Assembly (NCBI GenBank): GCA_028869395.1
Contig: JAGWSE010000023.1
Location: 1 to 6,403, forward strand
Length of the DNA: 6,403 nucleotides
Reading direction: 5' to 3'
From: Alphaproteobacteria bacterium
GTDB lineage: Bacteria; Pseudomonadota; Alphaproteobacteria; Caulobacterales; Caulobacteraceae
Part shown: positions 1 through 6,403 of the stretch, one piece after another
Numbering within the stretch: the first letter of the stretch is position 1
Layout of the letters: each line of letters begins with the position of its first letter
The notes under the pieces: generated by a model
Seen by the model: only the letters and a program-made list of their open reading frames with translations
The model's database searches: none
Told to the model about the DNA's origin: nothing
Translations under genes and position numbers: made by a program

Positions 1-232
1 CGGGGTGCATCGCCTGACCGAGAGCCTGGCCGAAGAGCTGAAGGGCCAGGTGACGGTGAACGCGGTGCTGCCCTCGATCATCGACACCGCCGCCAACCGC
101 GCCGACATGCCGGGAGCGGATTTTTCAACCTGGGTCACACCGGCCGAGCTGGCCGCGGTCATCCTGTTCCTGGCCTCCGAAGCGGCCGGCGGCGTGACGG
201 GCGCCCTGATCCCGGTGACCGGGCGGGTGTAA
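1..232 (+). CDS. Short-chain dehydrogenase/reductase (SDR), C-terminal fragment
   Basis: The window opens inside this gene; full codons begin at base 2 and run to a TAA at 230-232, giving about 76 residues. The piece reads [13 protein letters not shown], then [11 protein letters not shown], and ends [12 protein letters not shown]. In classical SDRs (Rossmann-fold NAD(P)H oxidoreductases) the catalytic YxxxK is followed directly by a helix like the first segment, then a VNxVxPG-type strand and loop, then a C-terminal xVTGxxxxVxGG-type end. By that pattern the catalytic lysine should lie about two codons left of base 1, so neither the active site nor the cofactor motif is visible. The usual PG after the strand is PS here, and the end is GRV rather than GG. 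Substrate cannot be told. The GTG at base 5 is an internal valine codon, not a start. The gene is convergent with sdaA, 32 bases between stops. Family call is fairly sure; specific function unknown. Confidence 0.82.
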   Translation, partial: GVHRLTESLAEELKGQVTVNAVLPSIIDTAANRADMPGADFSTWVTPAELAAVILFLASEAAGGVTGALIPVTGRV

Positions 233-253
233 GGCCGCCCTCTCGCGGGCGCC
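233..253. terminator. GC-rich hairpin between convergent genes, possible terminator
   Basis: Directly after the SDR stop, GGC-(C)-GCCC can pair with GGGC-GCC around a TCTCGC loop, giving a 7-base-pair stem with one bulged C. It sits between two genes whose stops face each other, where a two-way terminator would be expected. No T-run follows on either strand, so it is not a canonical intrinsic terminator and could be chance pairing in GC-rich DNA. Confidence 0.35.
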
Positions 254-264
254 ACCCCCGCTGG

Positions 265-1641
265 TCAACACTCCACGACATTGACTGCGAGGCCGCCCAG
301 AGAGGTCTCCTTATAGATCGCGTTCATGTCGGCGCCGGTGCGCTTCATGGTGGCGATGACCTTATCGAGCGAAACCGAATGCTCGCCGTCGCCCAGCAGG
401 GCCAGGCGCGCGGCGTCTATGGCCTTGATCGCGCCCATGGCGTTGCGCTCGATGCAGGGGATCTGAACCAGGCCGCCGATCGGATCGCAGGTCAGGCCCA
501 GATTGTGCTCCATGGCGATCTCGGCAGCGTTTTCGATCTGGCCATTGGTGGCCCCGAGCGCCGCCGCCAGCCCCGCGGCGGCCATCGAGCAGGCGACGCC
601 GACCTCGCCCTGGCAGCCGACCTCCGCGCCTGAGATCGAGGCGCGGGTCTTGTAGAGCGAGCCGACCGCCGCGGCGGTGAGGAGGAAGGTGCGCCGCCCG
701 TCCGGCGTGCCGGCGTGGAAGCGGTCGTAGTAGCGCAGCACCGCCGGCAGGAGGCCCGCCGCCCCATTGGTGGGCGCGGTCACGACCCGGCCGCCGGCGG
801 CGTTCTCCTCGTTCACGGCCAAGGCCCAGAGGTTCACCCAATCCAGCGCCGACAGGGGGTCGGCGATCCGCTTGTCGGCGTCGCAGAGCAGGCTCTGATG
901 CACCTGGCGGGCGCGGCGCTGCACGTTCAGGCCTCCAGGCAGCACGCCGTCGGTGCGCACGCCGCGCTCGATGCAGGCGAACATTGCCTTGTTGATCTCG
1001 TCGAGGCCGGCGACCACCTCCGCCCTCGGGCGCAGCGCCGTCTCGTTGGCCAGCACCAGCTCGGCGATGGACAGGCCGGCCGCCTCGGCCTGGGCGAGCA
1101 GTTCGTCGCCGGACTCGAAGGGGTAGGGAACCGGCGGTCCGGGCTCGGCCGCGGCGTTCAGGCCCATCTCGTCCTCGTCGCGGACGAATCCGCCGCCGAT
1201 CGAGAAATAGGTCCGCTCGTCGAGCAGCCGGCCCTCGGCGTCGAGGGCCTGGAACTTCAGCGCGTTCGGATGCTGCGGCAGGCGTGTGCGGCCTTCCCAG
1301 AGCAGGTCTCGGCCCTCGTCGAAGGCGATCTCGTGCGAGCCGGCCAGCCTCAGCAGGCCCGTATCGCGCACCTCGGCGACGGCGCGGTCCGCCTCGTCGG
1401 GATCGAGCGTCCGCGGCTCGAACCCGGCGAGCCCCAGGATCACCGCGCGGTCCGTGCCGTGGCCTCGGCCGGTAAGCGCCAGGGAAGCGTAGAGCGCCGT
1501 CTCCACGCGCACGGTCCGGGCGAGCAGCCCGGCGCCTGCGAGCCGCTCCAGGAAGCGCCCCGCGGCCGTCATCGGGCCCATGGTGTGCGAACTGGAGGGG
1601 CCGATCCCCAGCTTGAAGAGGTCGAAAACGCTGACGGTCAT
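265..1641 (-). CDS. sdaA: L-serine ammonia-lyase (L-serine dehydratase), single-chain iron-sulfur type
   Basis: Converts L-serine to pyruvate and ammonia in the cytoplasm using a [4Fe-4S] cluster instead of PLP. The 458-residue product is the usual length for the single-chain form. It begins [20 protein letters not shown] (serine-dehydratase beta domain with the PSSSHT motif at 15-20). The alpha domain follows from about residue 190, with GGLNVQRRA (236-244), a TAPTNGAAG segment (288-296) and [10 protein letters not shown] (337-346). Cysteines 343, 385 and 396 match, from memory, the cluster ligands of the Legionella pneumophila enzyme, and the last residue is Cys458, as in that protein. The ATG at 1639-1641 is chosen because homologues start here; the frame stays open upstream to 2103, but that part overlaps the pirin gene. 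Only a weak ribosome site precedes it (the sequence after the pirin stop is AAGCAAGCG), so translation may be coupled to the pirin gene, whose stop lies 20 bases upstream. Confidence 0.96.
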   Translation of the reverse strand: MTVSVFDLFKLGIGPSSSHTMGPMTAAGRFLERLAGAGLLARTVRVETALYASLALTGRGHGTDRAVILGLAGFEPRTLDPDEADRAVAEVRDTGLLRLAGSHEIAFDEGRDLLWEGRTRLPQHPNALKFQALDAEGRLLDERTYFSIGGGFVRDEDEMGLNAAAEPGPPVPYPFESGDELLAQAEAAGLSIAELVLANETALRPRAEVVAGLDEINKAMFACIERGVRTDGVLPGGLNVQRRARQVHQSLLCDADKRIADPLSALDWVNLWALAVNEENAAGGRVVTAPTNGAAGLLPAVLRYYDRFHAGTPDGRRTFLLTAAAVGSLYKTRASISGAEVGCQGEVGVACSMAAAGLAAALGATNGQIENAAEIAMEHNLGLTCDPIGGLVQIPCIERNAMGAIKAIDAARLALLGDGEHSVSLDKVIATMKRTGADMNAIYKETSLGGLAVNVVEC

Positions 1642-1661
1642 TGGAAACGGGAACGCTTGCT

Positions 1662-2555
1662 TCAGCTCATCGGATTGGGCGGCGGGGGCGGATCGCCGGG
1701 GAGCGGGATGAATTCCTTGTCGTCGCCCACGGGCAGCTTCATCCGACCGGCCCGCCAGTCGGCCTTGGCCTGCTCGATGCGCCCCTTGGAGGAGGCGACG
1801 AAGTTCCACTCGATGAAGCGTTCGCCCAGCGGCTCGCCGCCCAGGAGCATGACGATGGCGGGGGTCACGGCGGTGACGGCGATCGTGTCGCCAGGCGCGA
1901 ACAGCGCCATCTGGCCCTCGTGCAATTGGCGGCCCTCGATCTCCACCACGCCTTGCGCGACATAGGCCGCCCGCTCGGGATATTCGGGCCGCAACTCCGC
2001 CGTGGCGCCGGCGTCCAGCCGCCAATGGACATAGAAAAGCGGCGAATAGGCTTTCACCGGCGACTTCGCCCCGAACGCCTCGCCGGCGATCAGTCGGGCC
2101 CACATCCCGCCGCCTTCGTAGGTGGGCAGGTCCTCGCCGGCGTAGTGGGCGAACCAGGGCGCGGTCTCCTCGTCCGACTCGGGCAGCGCGAGCCAGGTCT
2201 GGATGCCGTTCATCCGCCCGCCCGCCGCGCGCAGGGTCTCGAATCGCTCGGAGTGGGTGACGCCCGACCCCGCGGTCATCCAGTTGACCTCGCCCGGTCG
2301 GATCGCCTGATGCGCGCCCGTCGAGTCGCGGTGGGTCATCTCGCCCTCGAAGAGGTAGGAGAGCGTCGAGAGCCCGATGTGCGGATGCGGCCGGACGTCC
2401 ACGTCACGCGGGAATCCTGCCTGGAATTCGGCCGGCCCCATGTGGTCGAAGAAGATGAACGGCCCGACCATCTTGCCGCCGTGGTGCGGCAGCACGCGCC
2501 CCACCTCGAAGCCGCCCAGGTCCCTGCGCCGCTGGTCGATGACGAGTTCGATCAT
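1662..2555 (-). CDS. Pirin family protein (bicupin, possible quercetin 2,3-dioxygenase type)
   Basis: A 297-residue pirin, typical length. The N-terminal cupin carries the family metal site: His57 and His59 in RPHPHIG, His101 and Glu103 in GVTHSE, almost the same numbers as human pirin (56, 58, 101, 103). NWMTAGSG (91-98) and FFDHMGP (35-41) are further pirin signatures. The C-terminal cupin is about residues 170-250. Some bacterial pirins have quercetinase activity, and one was reported to bind pyruvate dehydrogenase; which applies here cannot be read from sequence. Start: the ATG at 2553-2555 has AGGAG six bases upstream and gives the usual N-terminus [10 protein letters not shown]. An in-frame ATG at 2577-2579 would add eight residues (MDGKQEPG) but has no good ribosome site. 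The C-terminus ends in an unusual proline-rich tail ([14 protein letters not shown]). Lies 40 bases after the lrp stop and 20 bases before sdaA, so probably co-transcribed. Confidence 0.93.
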   Translation of the reverse strand: MIELVIDQRRRDLGGFEVGRVLPHHGGKMVGPFIFFDHMGPAEFQAGFPRDVDVRPHPHIGLSTLSYLFEGEMTHRDSTGAHQAIRPGEVNWMTAGSGVTHSERFETLRAAGGRMNGIQTWLALPESDEETAPWFAHYAGEDLPTYEGGGMWARLIAGEAFGAKSPVKAYSPLFYVHWRLDAGATAELRPEYPERAAYVAQGVVEIEGRQLHEGQMALFAPGDTIAVTAVTPAIVMLLGGEPLGERFIEWNFVASSKGRIEQAKADWRAGRMKLPVGDDKEFIPLPGDPPPPPNPMS

Positions 2556-2561
2556 CCCTGG

Positions 2562-2566
2562 CTCCT
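2562..2566 (-). promoter_or_regulatory. Ribosome binding site deciding the pirin start
   Basis: On the minus strand, AGGAG lies six bases before the ATG at 2553-2555. The alternative ATG at 2577-2579 is preceded by TTTCCCTTCCCGGTC, which has no purine-rich site. This favours the shorter 297-residue pirin. Confidence 0.7.
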
Positions 2567-2595
2567 GCTTCCCGTCCATGACCGGGAAGGGAAAC

Positions 2596-3093
2596 TCACC
2601 CCTGCGCGCTGACGTAGGGCGAAATCAAGCCCAGCGGCGCGGCGGTGGTGTTCTTCACGGAGCGGATGACGATCCGGCTCTCGATGTTGGAGACCAGCCC
2701 CAGCGACAGGATCTTGTCGCGCAGGAAGTCGTCGAAGGCGTGCATGTCGCGAGTGACGATGCGCAACTCGTAGTCCGCCGAGCCTGTGACGGTGGCGCAC
2801 TGCACCACCTCGGGCAGTTTGGCGATGGCCTGCTCGAAGGCGTCGAGGTTGTCCTTGGTCGGCAGCGAGAGCTTCACGGTGCAGTAGACTTCGAAACCCA
2901 GGCCTAACCTTTCGCGGTCCAGGATGGTCACGCGCCGCTGGATGATACCCGCATCCTCGAGGCGCTTGATGCGCCGCCAGCACGGGCTGGACGACAGACC
3001 GACCCGATCCGCGATTTCGGCGACCGACAGGGCCGCGTCATGCTGGATCAGGTCGAGAATCTTAGCATCGACCGAGTCCAAGGCCTCCGACAA
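2596..3093 (-). CDS. Lrp/AsnC family transcriptional regulator
   Basis: A small DNA-binding regulator of the feast/famine family, 165 residues from the chosen start. An N-terminal winged helix-turn-helix spans about 7-60: VDAKILDLIQ, then LSVAEIADRVGLSSSPCWRR with the typical SxxxxxRRIKRLEDAGII recognition helix and wing. The ligand-binding RAM domain is about 66-145, with VTGSADYELRIVTRDMHAFDDF (split: VTGSADY 102-108, ELRIV 109-113) and SRIVIRSVKNTTAAPL near the end. Such proteins form octamers or larger assemblies and respond to amino acids. Start: the frame opens at GTG 3112-3114, but a strong GGGAGGAGG lies inside that extension, five bases before TTG 3091-3093. TTG also gives the family's normal N-terminal length, so I chose it. 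First gene of the probable lrp-pirin-sdaA operon and divergent from the oxidoreductase gene, a typical placement for a regulator of its neighbour. Effector unknown; an aromatic or other amino acid is a guess. Confidence 0.95.
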   Translation of the reverse strand: MSEALDSVDAKILDLIQHDAALSVAEIADRVGLSSSPCWRRIKRLEDAGIIQRRVTILDRERLGLGFEVYCTVKLSLPTKDNLDAFEQAIAKLPEVVQCATVTGSADYELRIVTRDMHAFDDFLRDKILSLGLVSNIESRIVIRSVKNTTAAPLGLISPYVSAQG

Positions 3094-3098
3094 GTTTT

Positions 3099-3107
3099 CC
3101 TCCTCCC
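3099..3107 (-). promoter_or_regulatory. Strong Shine-Dalgarno supporting a TTG start for the Lrp/AsnC gene
   Basis: The minus strand reads GGGAGGAGG followed by AAAAC and then TTG (3091-3093). The AGGAGG core is five bases from TTG, close to ideal. The competing GTG at 3112-3114 lies upstream of this site, preceded by GCTTGA with no comparable purine run. Confidence 0.72.
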
Positions 3108-3142
3108 AAGCCACTCAAGCTGCGTGGTTGACCCCCGGAACC

Positions 3143-3170
3143 GGTAAGCGGGGGCACGCTTTTGGTAAGC
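3143..3170. repeat. Direct repeat GGTAAGC x2, spaced 21 bases: possible regulator operator
   Basis: Exact 7-base copies GGTAAGC occur at 3143-3149 and 3164-3170. Start-to-start distance is 21 bases, two helical turns, so both copies face the same side of the DNA. Each copy is followed four bases later by GC (GGTAAGCnnnnGC). The first copy overlaps the palindrome ACCGGT (3140-3145) and the second overlaps GCAATTGC (3169-3176). The pair lies in the divergent region, partly over the candidate -35 of the oxidoreductase gene. Lrp/AsnC proteins often bind phased sites, so these are candidate operators; two 7-base copies alone could be chance. Confidence 0.4.
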
Positions 3171-3190
3171 AATTGCCGCGATCTTATATG
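3162..3190 (+). promoter_or_regulatory. Candidate sigma70-type promoter for the oxidoreductase gene
   Basis: TTGGTA (3162-3167) as -35 and TTATAT (3184-3189) as -10 with a 16-base spacer, or TATATG (3185-3190) with 17. This is the only markedly AT-rich stretch in the region. It would give a 5' leader of roughly 40 bases before ATG 3235. The palindrome ATGATCAT (3188-3195) overlaps the end of the -10. The opposite strand reads ATATAAGAT across the same bases, so a divergent promoter for the lrp gene may overlap, but no good -35 is seen for it. Confidence 0.4.
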
Positions 3191-3217
3191 ATCATTCCAA
3201 ATCCCGCGCGAGTGCCG

Positions 3218-3226
3218 AAAGGAAAG
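3218..3226 (+). promoter_or_regulatory. Ribosome binding site of the oxidoreductase gene
   Basis: AAAGGAAAG precedes ATG 3235-3237, with AGGAAAG ending eight bases before the start codon. In-frame TAA codons at 3145-3147 and 3166-3168 and the lack of another ATG/GTG/TTG between them and 3235 fix this start. Confidence 0.65.
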
Positions 3227-3234
3227 TTTTTGCA

Positions 3235-6200
3235 ATGCGGCACACGGAAGTGACGCTCGACGACAAATTTCTCCTCACCGAAGGCCGGGTGTTCATCACC
3301 GGCGTGCAGGCGCTGCTCCGGGTGCTGATGGACCAGCGCCGGCTGGACGCGGCGCACGGCCTGAACACGGCGGGATTCCTCTCGGGCTACCGCGGCTCGC
3401 CGCTCGGCGGCCTCGACCAGCAGGCCCATCGCGCGGAGAAGTTCCTGAAGGAGGCGGGCGTCGTCTTCAAGGAGGGCCTCAACGAGGACCTCGCCGCCAC
3501 CGCCGTCTGGGGCAGCCAGCAGGCCAATCTCTTCCCCGGCGCCCGCTACGACGGCGTCTACGGCATGTGGTACGGCAAGGCGCCCGGCGTCGATCGCACG
3601 GGCGACGCCTTCAAGCACGCCAATTTCGCCGGCGTCTGGCCGAAGGGCGGCGTGCTGGCGGTGGCCGGCGACGACCACTCCTGCAAGTCGTCCACGCTGC
3701 CCTCGCAGTCGGAGTTCGCCTTCCAGGACTTCGAGATGCCGGTGCTGTCGCCGGCCGACGTGCAGGAGGTGCTGGACTACGGCCTCCTGGGCTACGCTAT
3801 GAGCAGGTTCTCGGGGCTGTGGGTGGGCCTCATCGCCCTTGCCGACACCATGGATTCGGGCGCCACCATCGACGTCTCTCTATCGCGCCACGCCTTCCAT
3901 CCGCCGGACAATTTCCGCATGCCGCCGGGCGGCCTGGGGATCCGCGTGAAGGACCAGCCGCTCGACAAGGAGCGGCGGATGCGGACCCAGAAGATGCCGG
4001 CCGCGCTCGCCTTCGCGCGCGCCAACCGCATTGACCGCGTGGTCCTGCACTCCGCCCGCCCGCGGCTCGGCATCGTCTGCCAGGGCCAGGCCTACAAGGA
4101 CGTCATCGAAGCCTTCGCGGCGATGGGCATCTCGGAGCGCGAGGCCGCCGACCTCGGCGTCGCCATCTACAAGGTCGGCATGCCCTGGCCGCTGGAGCCC
4201 TCGGGCCTGCGGGCCTTCGCCGCCGGACTCGAGACCCTGATGGTCATCGAGCACAAGCGTCCGCTGGTGGAGACCCAGGCTCGCGCCGCGCTCTACGATC
4301 TGCCGGCGCATGCCCGCCCGAAGATCATCGGCAAGGTGGACGAGCACGGCCATCCGCTGCTCTCGGAGCTCGGCTCGCTTTCGGTGGCCGAGATCGCGCT
4401 CGCCATCTCCGATCGCCTGCCTCCCGGTCCGCACATGGAGCGCGTGCACGATTATCTGACCCGCGTCTCGGCGGCCTCGATGGCTGCGGTGACGCTCGCC
4501 TCGGAACAGCAGCGCAAGCCGTTCTTCTGTTCCGGCTGTCCGCACAACTCCTCGACCCGGCTGCCCGAGGGCAGCCGCGCGCTCGCCGGCATCGGCTGCC
4601 ACTACATGGCCAGCTTCAACGATCCGCACACGGATCTGACCAGCCATATGGGCGGCGAGGGTCTGACCTGGTCGGGCGCCGCGCCCTTCACCGACGAACC
4701 GCACGTGTTCGTCAATCTGGGCGACGGCACCTACAACCACTCCGGCTCGCTGGCGATCCGCGGCTCCGTCGCCATGGGCGCCCACATCACCTACAAGCTC
4801 CTCTACAACGACGCCGTGGCCATGACCGGCGGGCAGCAGGCCGAAAGCGGCTTCACCGTGCCCCAGATCACCCGCCAGCTCGCCGCCGAAGGCGTGGCGC
4901 GCACCGTGGTCGTGGCCGACGACGTCAGCCGCTATGCCGGGGTGACCGACCTGGCGCCGGGCGTGGAGGTGCGGCCCCGGCGCGACCTGATCGCGGTGCA
5001 GGAGGACCTGCGCGCCACCCCTGGCGTCACCGTTCTGATCTACGACCAGGTCTGCGCCACCGAGAAGCGCCGGCGCCGCAAGCGGGGCCGGATGGACGCC
5101 GCCCCGCGCCGCGTCTTCATCAACCCCCTGGTGTGCGAGGGCTGCGGCGACTGTTCGGCCGCCTCCAACTGCATCTCGGTGACCCCGCTCGACACCCCGT
5201 TTGGCCGCAAGCGCCAGATCGACCAGTCGACCTGCAACCAGGACTATTCCTGCGTCGACGGCTTCTGCCCCTCCTTCGTCACCCTGGAGGGCGCCCAGGG
5301 CGTCAAGGCGGAGGCCCGTCCGGCCCTGACCGCCGACGCCACGCCTCTGACCGACATGGCGCCGTTCGAGACCACGCGGAACATCCTGCTCACCGGCGTG
5401 GGCGGCACCGGCGTCACCACCACGGCCTCGATCCTGGCCATGGCCGCCCATATCGACGGCCTGTCGGCGAGCGTGGTCGACATGACCGGTCTCGCCCAGA
5501 AGGGGGGGGCGGTATTCAGCCATGTGCGCCTCGCCCCGCGCGAGGACCTGGCCCTGCGCGGACGCGTGCCCGCCGCCAGCGCCCATCTGGTGATCGCCTG
5601 CGACGCCCTGGTGGCCGCCAGCCCCGAGGCCCTGGCCCTCTACGCCAAGGACCGCACCGTGGCCCTGGCCAATCACGATGTTCTGCCCACGGCCGACTTC
5701 GTCTCGGATCGCGACGCGACCTTCGAGGCCGCGCCGTTGGAGCGCCGCCTCGCCGCCGCCTGCCGCGACTTCGCCGCCTGCCCGGCCGCCTCGATCGCCG
5801 AGAAGGAGCTGGGCGATACGGTCTTCGCCAACATGATCATGCTGGGCTTCGCCTGGCAGAAGGGACTGGTTCCCGTCTCCAGCCGGGCCCTCTACCGCGC
5901 CATCGTCCTGAACGGCGTGGCCAAGGAGGCCAATCTCCAGGCCTTCGAGCTGGGCCGCATCTTCGCCCACGACCCGGCCAGCCTGACCCGCGACGTCCCC
6001 GCCGCCGTCCCCACCCCCGAGACCGAGGAGCTCGACGCCCTGATCGCCCGGCGCGAGGCGGAGCTGACGGCCTATCAGGACGCCGCCTATGCCCGCCGCT
6101 ATCGCCTCCGCATCGACGCCCTGCGCGCCGCCGAGACCCGGCTCGGGGCCGGCGAGGCCCTGACCCGCGCCGCCGCGCACCAGCTGTTCCGCCTGATGGC

Positions 6201-6403
6201 GATCAAGGACGAGTACGAGGTGGCCCGCCTCTATACCGACGGCCGCTTCGCCGCCGCGCTCGGCGCGACCTTCAAGGGCGGCAAGGCCAAGGTCTGGCTC
6301 GCCCCGCCGCTCCTTGCCCCCAAGGGCGCCGACGGCAAGCCGCGCAAGATCGCCTTCGACGGGGCCCTGATGAACCGCCTCTTCCCCGTCCTGGCGCGTC
6401 TCA
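3235..6403 (+). CDS. Indolepyruvate ferredoxin oxidoreductase, fused alpha-gamma form (right end cut by window)
   Basis: Open without interruption for 1056 codons to the window edge; family members are usually about 1150-1200 residues, so roughly 100 are missing. Catalyses CoA-dependent oxidative decarboxylation of 2-oxo acids (typically indolepyruvate or phenylpyruvate) to acyl-CoA and CO2, reducing ferredoxin; cytoplasmic. Domain order: pyrimidine-binding domain with GFLSGYRGSPLGGLD (47-61); a middle domain to about 410; TPP domain with CSGCPH (432-437), GIGCHYM (452-458) and the TPP/Mg motif GDGTYNH (496-502) ending at LYND (523-526); a basic stretch 611-619; an iron-sulfur segment with Cys634, 637, 640, 646 and then Cys667, 673, 678; the gamma (IorB-like) domain from about 715 with GVGGTGV (721-727) and GLAQKGGAVFSHVR (752-765); then a C-terminal domain of unknown function (DUF6537 in my recollection). 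Archaeal enzymes split these over IorA and IorB. Divergent from the Lrp gene, 141 bases between starts. Substrate preference is not readable from sequence. Confidence 0.95.
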   Translation, partial: MRHTEVTLDDKFLLTEGRVFITGVQALLRVLMDQRRLDAAHGLNTAGFLSGYRGSPLGGLDQQAHRAEKFLKEAGVVFKEGLNEDLAATAVWGSQQANLFPGARYDGVYGMWYGKAPGVDRTGDAFKHANFAGVWPKGGVLAVAGDDHSCKSSTLPSQSEFAFQDFEMPVLSPADVQEVLDYGLLGYAMSRFSGLWVGLIALADTMDSGATIDVSLSRHAFHPPDNFRMPPGGLGIRVKDQPLDKERRMRTQKMPAALAFARANRIDRVVLHSARPRLGIVCQGQAYKDVIEAFAAMGISEREAADLGVAIYKVGMPWPLEPSGLRAFAAGLETLMVIEHKRPLVETQARAALYDLPAHARPKIIGKVDEHGHPLLSELGSLSVAEIALAISDRLPPGPHMERVHDYLTRVSAASMAAVTLASEQQRKPFFCSGCPHNSSTRLPEGSRALAGIGCHYMASFNDPHTDLTSHMGGEGLTWSGAAPFTDEPHVFVNLGDGTYNHSGSLAIRGSVAMGAHITYKLLYNDAVAMTGGQQAESGFTVPQITRQLAAEGVARTVVVADDVSRYAGVTDLAPGVEVRPRRDLIAVQEDLRATPGVTVLIYDQVCATEKRRRRKRGRMDAAPRRVFINPLVCEGCGDCSAASNCISVTPLDTPFGRKRQIDQSTCNQDYSCVDGFCPSFVTLEGAQGVKAEARPALTADATPLTDMAPFETTRNILLTGVGGTGVTTTASILAMAAHIDGLSASVVDMTGLAQKGGAVFSHVRLAPREDLALRGRVPAASAHLVIACDALVAASPEALALYAKDRTVALANHDVLPTADFVSDRDATFEAAPLERRLAAACRDFAACPAASIAEKELGDTVFANMIMLGFAWQKGLVPVSSRALYRAIVLNGVAKEANLQAFELGRIFAHDPASLTRDVPAAVPTPETEELDALIARREAELTAYQDAAYARRYRLRIDALRAAETRLGAGEALTRAAAHQLFRLMAIKDEYEVARLYTDGRFAAALGATFKGGKAKVWLAPPLLAPKGADGKPRKIAFDGALMNRLFPVLARL
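5502..5509 (+). repeat. Run of eight G inside the oxidoreductase gene
   Basis: Eight consecutive G encode the Lys-Gly-Gly-Ala part of the conserved GLAQKGGAV motif (codons AAG GGG GGG GCG). With exactly eight G the frame stays open on both sides, so it is not a frameshift here, but it is a plausible slippage or sequencing-error site. Confidence 0.85.

Noticed and set aside
1642..2103. N-terminal extension or pirin-SdaA fusion suggested by the open frame upstream of sdaA
   Set aside because: The extension overlaps the pirin gene in another frame, its residues are Arg/Gly-rich without a domain, and SdaA proteins start at [13 protein letters not shown] sequence.
715..2612. Long plus-strand frames opposite sdaA and pirin (715-1965 and 1641-2612)
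   Set aside because: Antisense to two clearly recognised genes; their translations show no domain and have shadow-frame composition.
3184..3678. Minus-strand 164-codon frame across the control region and the oxidoreductase start
   Set aside because: It covers the promoter and the conserved N-terminus of the real gene in antisense, with no recognisable protein features.
5071..5097. Basic stretch KRRRRKRGR in the oxidoreductase as a possible targeting or nucleic-acid-binding signal
   Set aside because: It sits at the junction between the TPP and iron-sulfur segments; I recall similar basic runs in other fused members of this family, so it is more likely a structural linker.
5502..5509. Possible frameshift at the G8 run
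   Set aside because: Conserved motifs before and after it (GLAQK and GGAVFSHVR) are in one continuous frame, so no frameshift is present.
3880..6180. A 766-codon open frame on the minus strand
   Set aside because: It lies antisense to the oxidoreductase gene, whose translation matches a known family throughout. Its own translation is low-complexity Gly/Ala/His/Arg-rich, as expected from the complement of GC-rich coding DNA.

Overview
The window is ordinary, dense bacterial chromosome of high G+C with strong G/C preference at third codon positions. Gene content suggests an alphaproteobacterium, perhaps Caulobacterales. That placement is inferred from style and gene families, not from a search. 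I see no mobile elements, CRISPR arrays, RNA genes or phage genes.

Layout from left to right. (1) 1-232, + strand: the C-terminal end of a short-chain dehydrogenase/reductase whose start lies outside the window. (2) 233-264: a short gap between convergent genes holding a GC-rich hairpin. (3) 265-3093, - strand: a three-gene run transcribed in the order Lrp/AsnC regulator, pirin-family cupin, L-serine ammonia-lyase (sdaA), with gaps of about 40 and 20 bases, probably an operon. (4) 3094-3234: a divergent control region with a promoter-like sequence, an exact 7-base direct repeat spaced 21 bases apart, and two small palindromes. (5) 3235-6403, + strand: a very large gene for a fused indolepyruvate ferredoxin oxidoreductase, open at the right edge after 1056 codons.

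How the genes may work together. SdaA deaminates L-serine to pyruvate. The large enzyme oxidatively decarboxylates 2-oxo acids, typically arylpyruvates made by transamination of aromatic amino acids, to acyl-CoA with reduction of ferredoxin. Lrp/AsnC proteins usually sense amino acids and often control the divergent neighbour. The simplest reading is an amino-acid catabolism locus in which the Lrp-type protein controls its own operon and the oxidoreductase. Pirin is a metal-binding cupin of uncertain role; one bacterial pirin has been reported to modulate pyruvate dehydrogenase, so a link to pyruvate metabolism is possible but unproven.

I did not find a clearly new system. The best leads are the divergent control region, the TTG start of the regulator, the C-terminal cysteine of SdaA, and the cysteine layout of the fused oxidoreductase.
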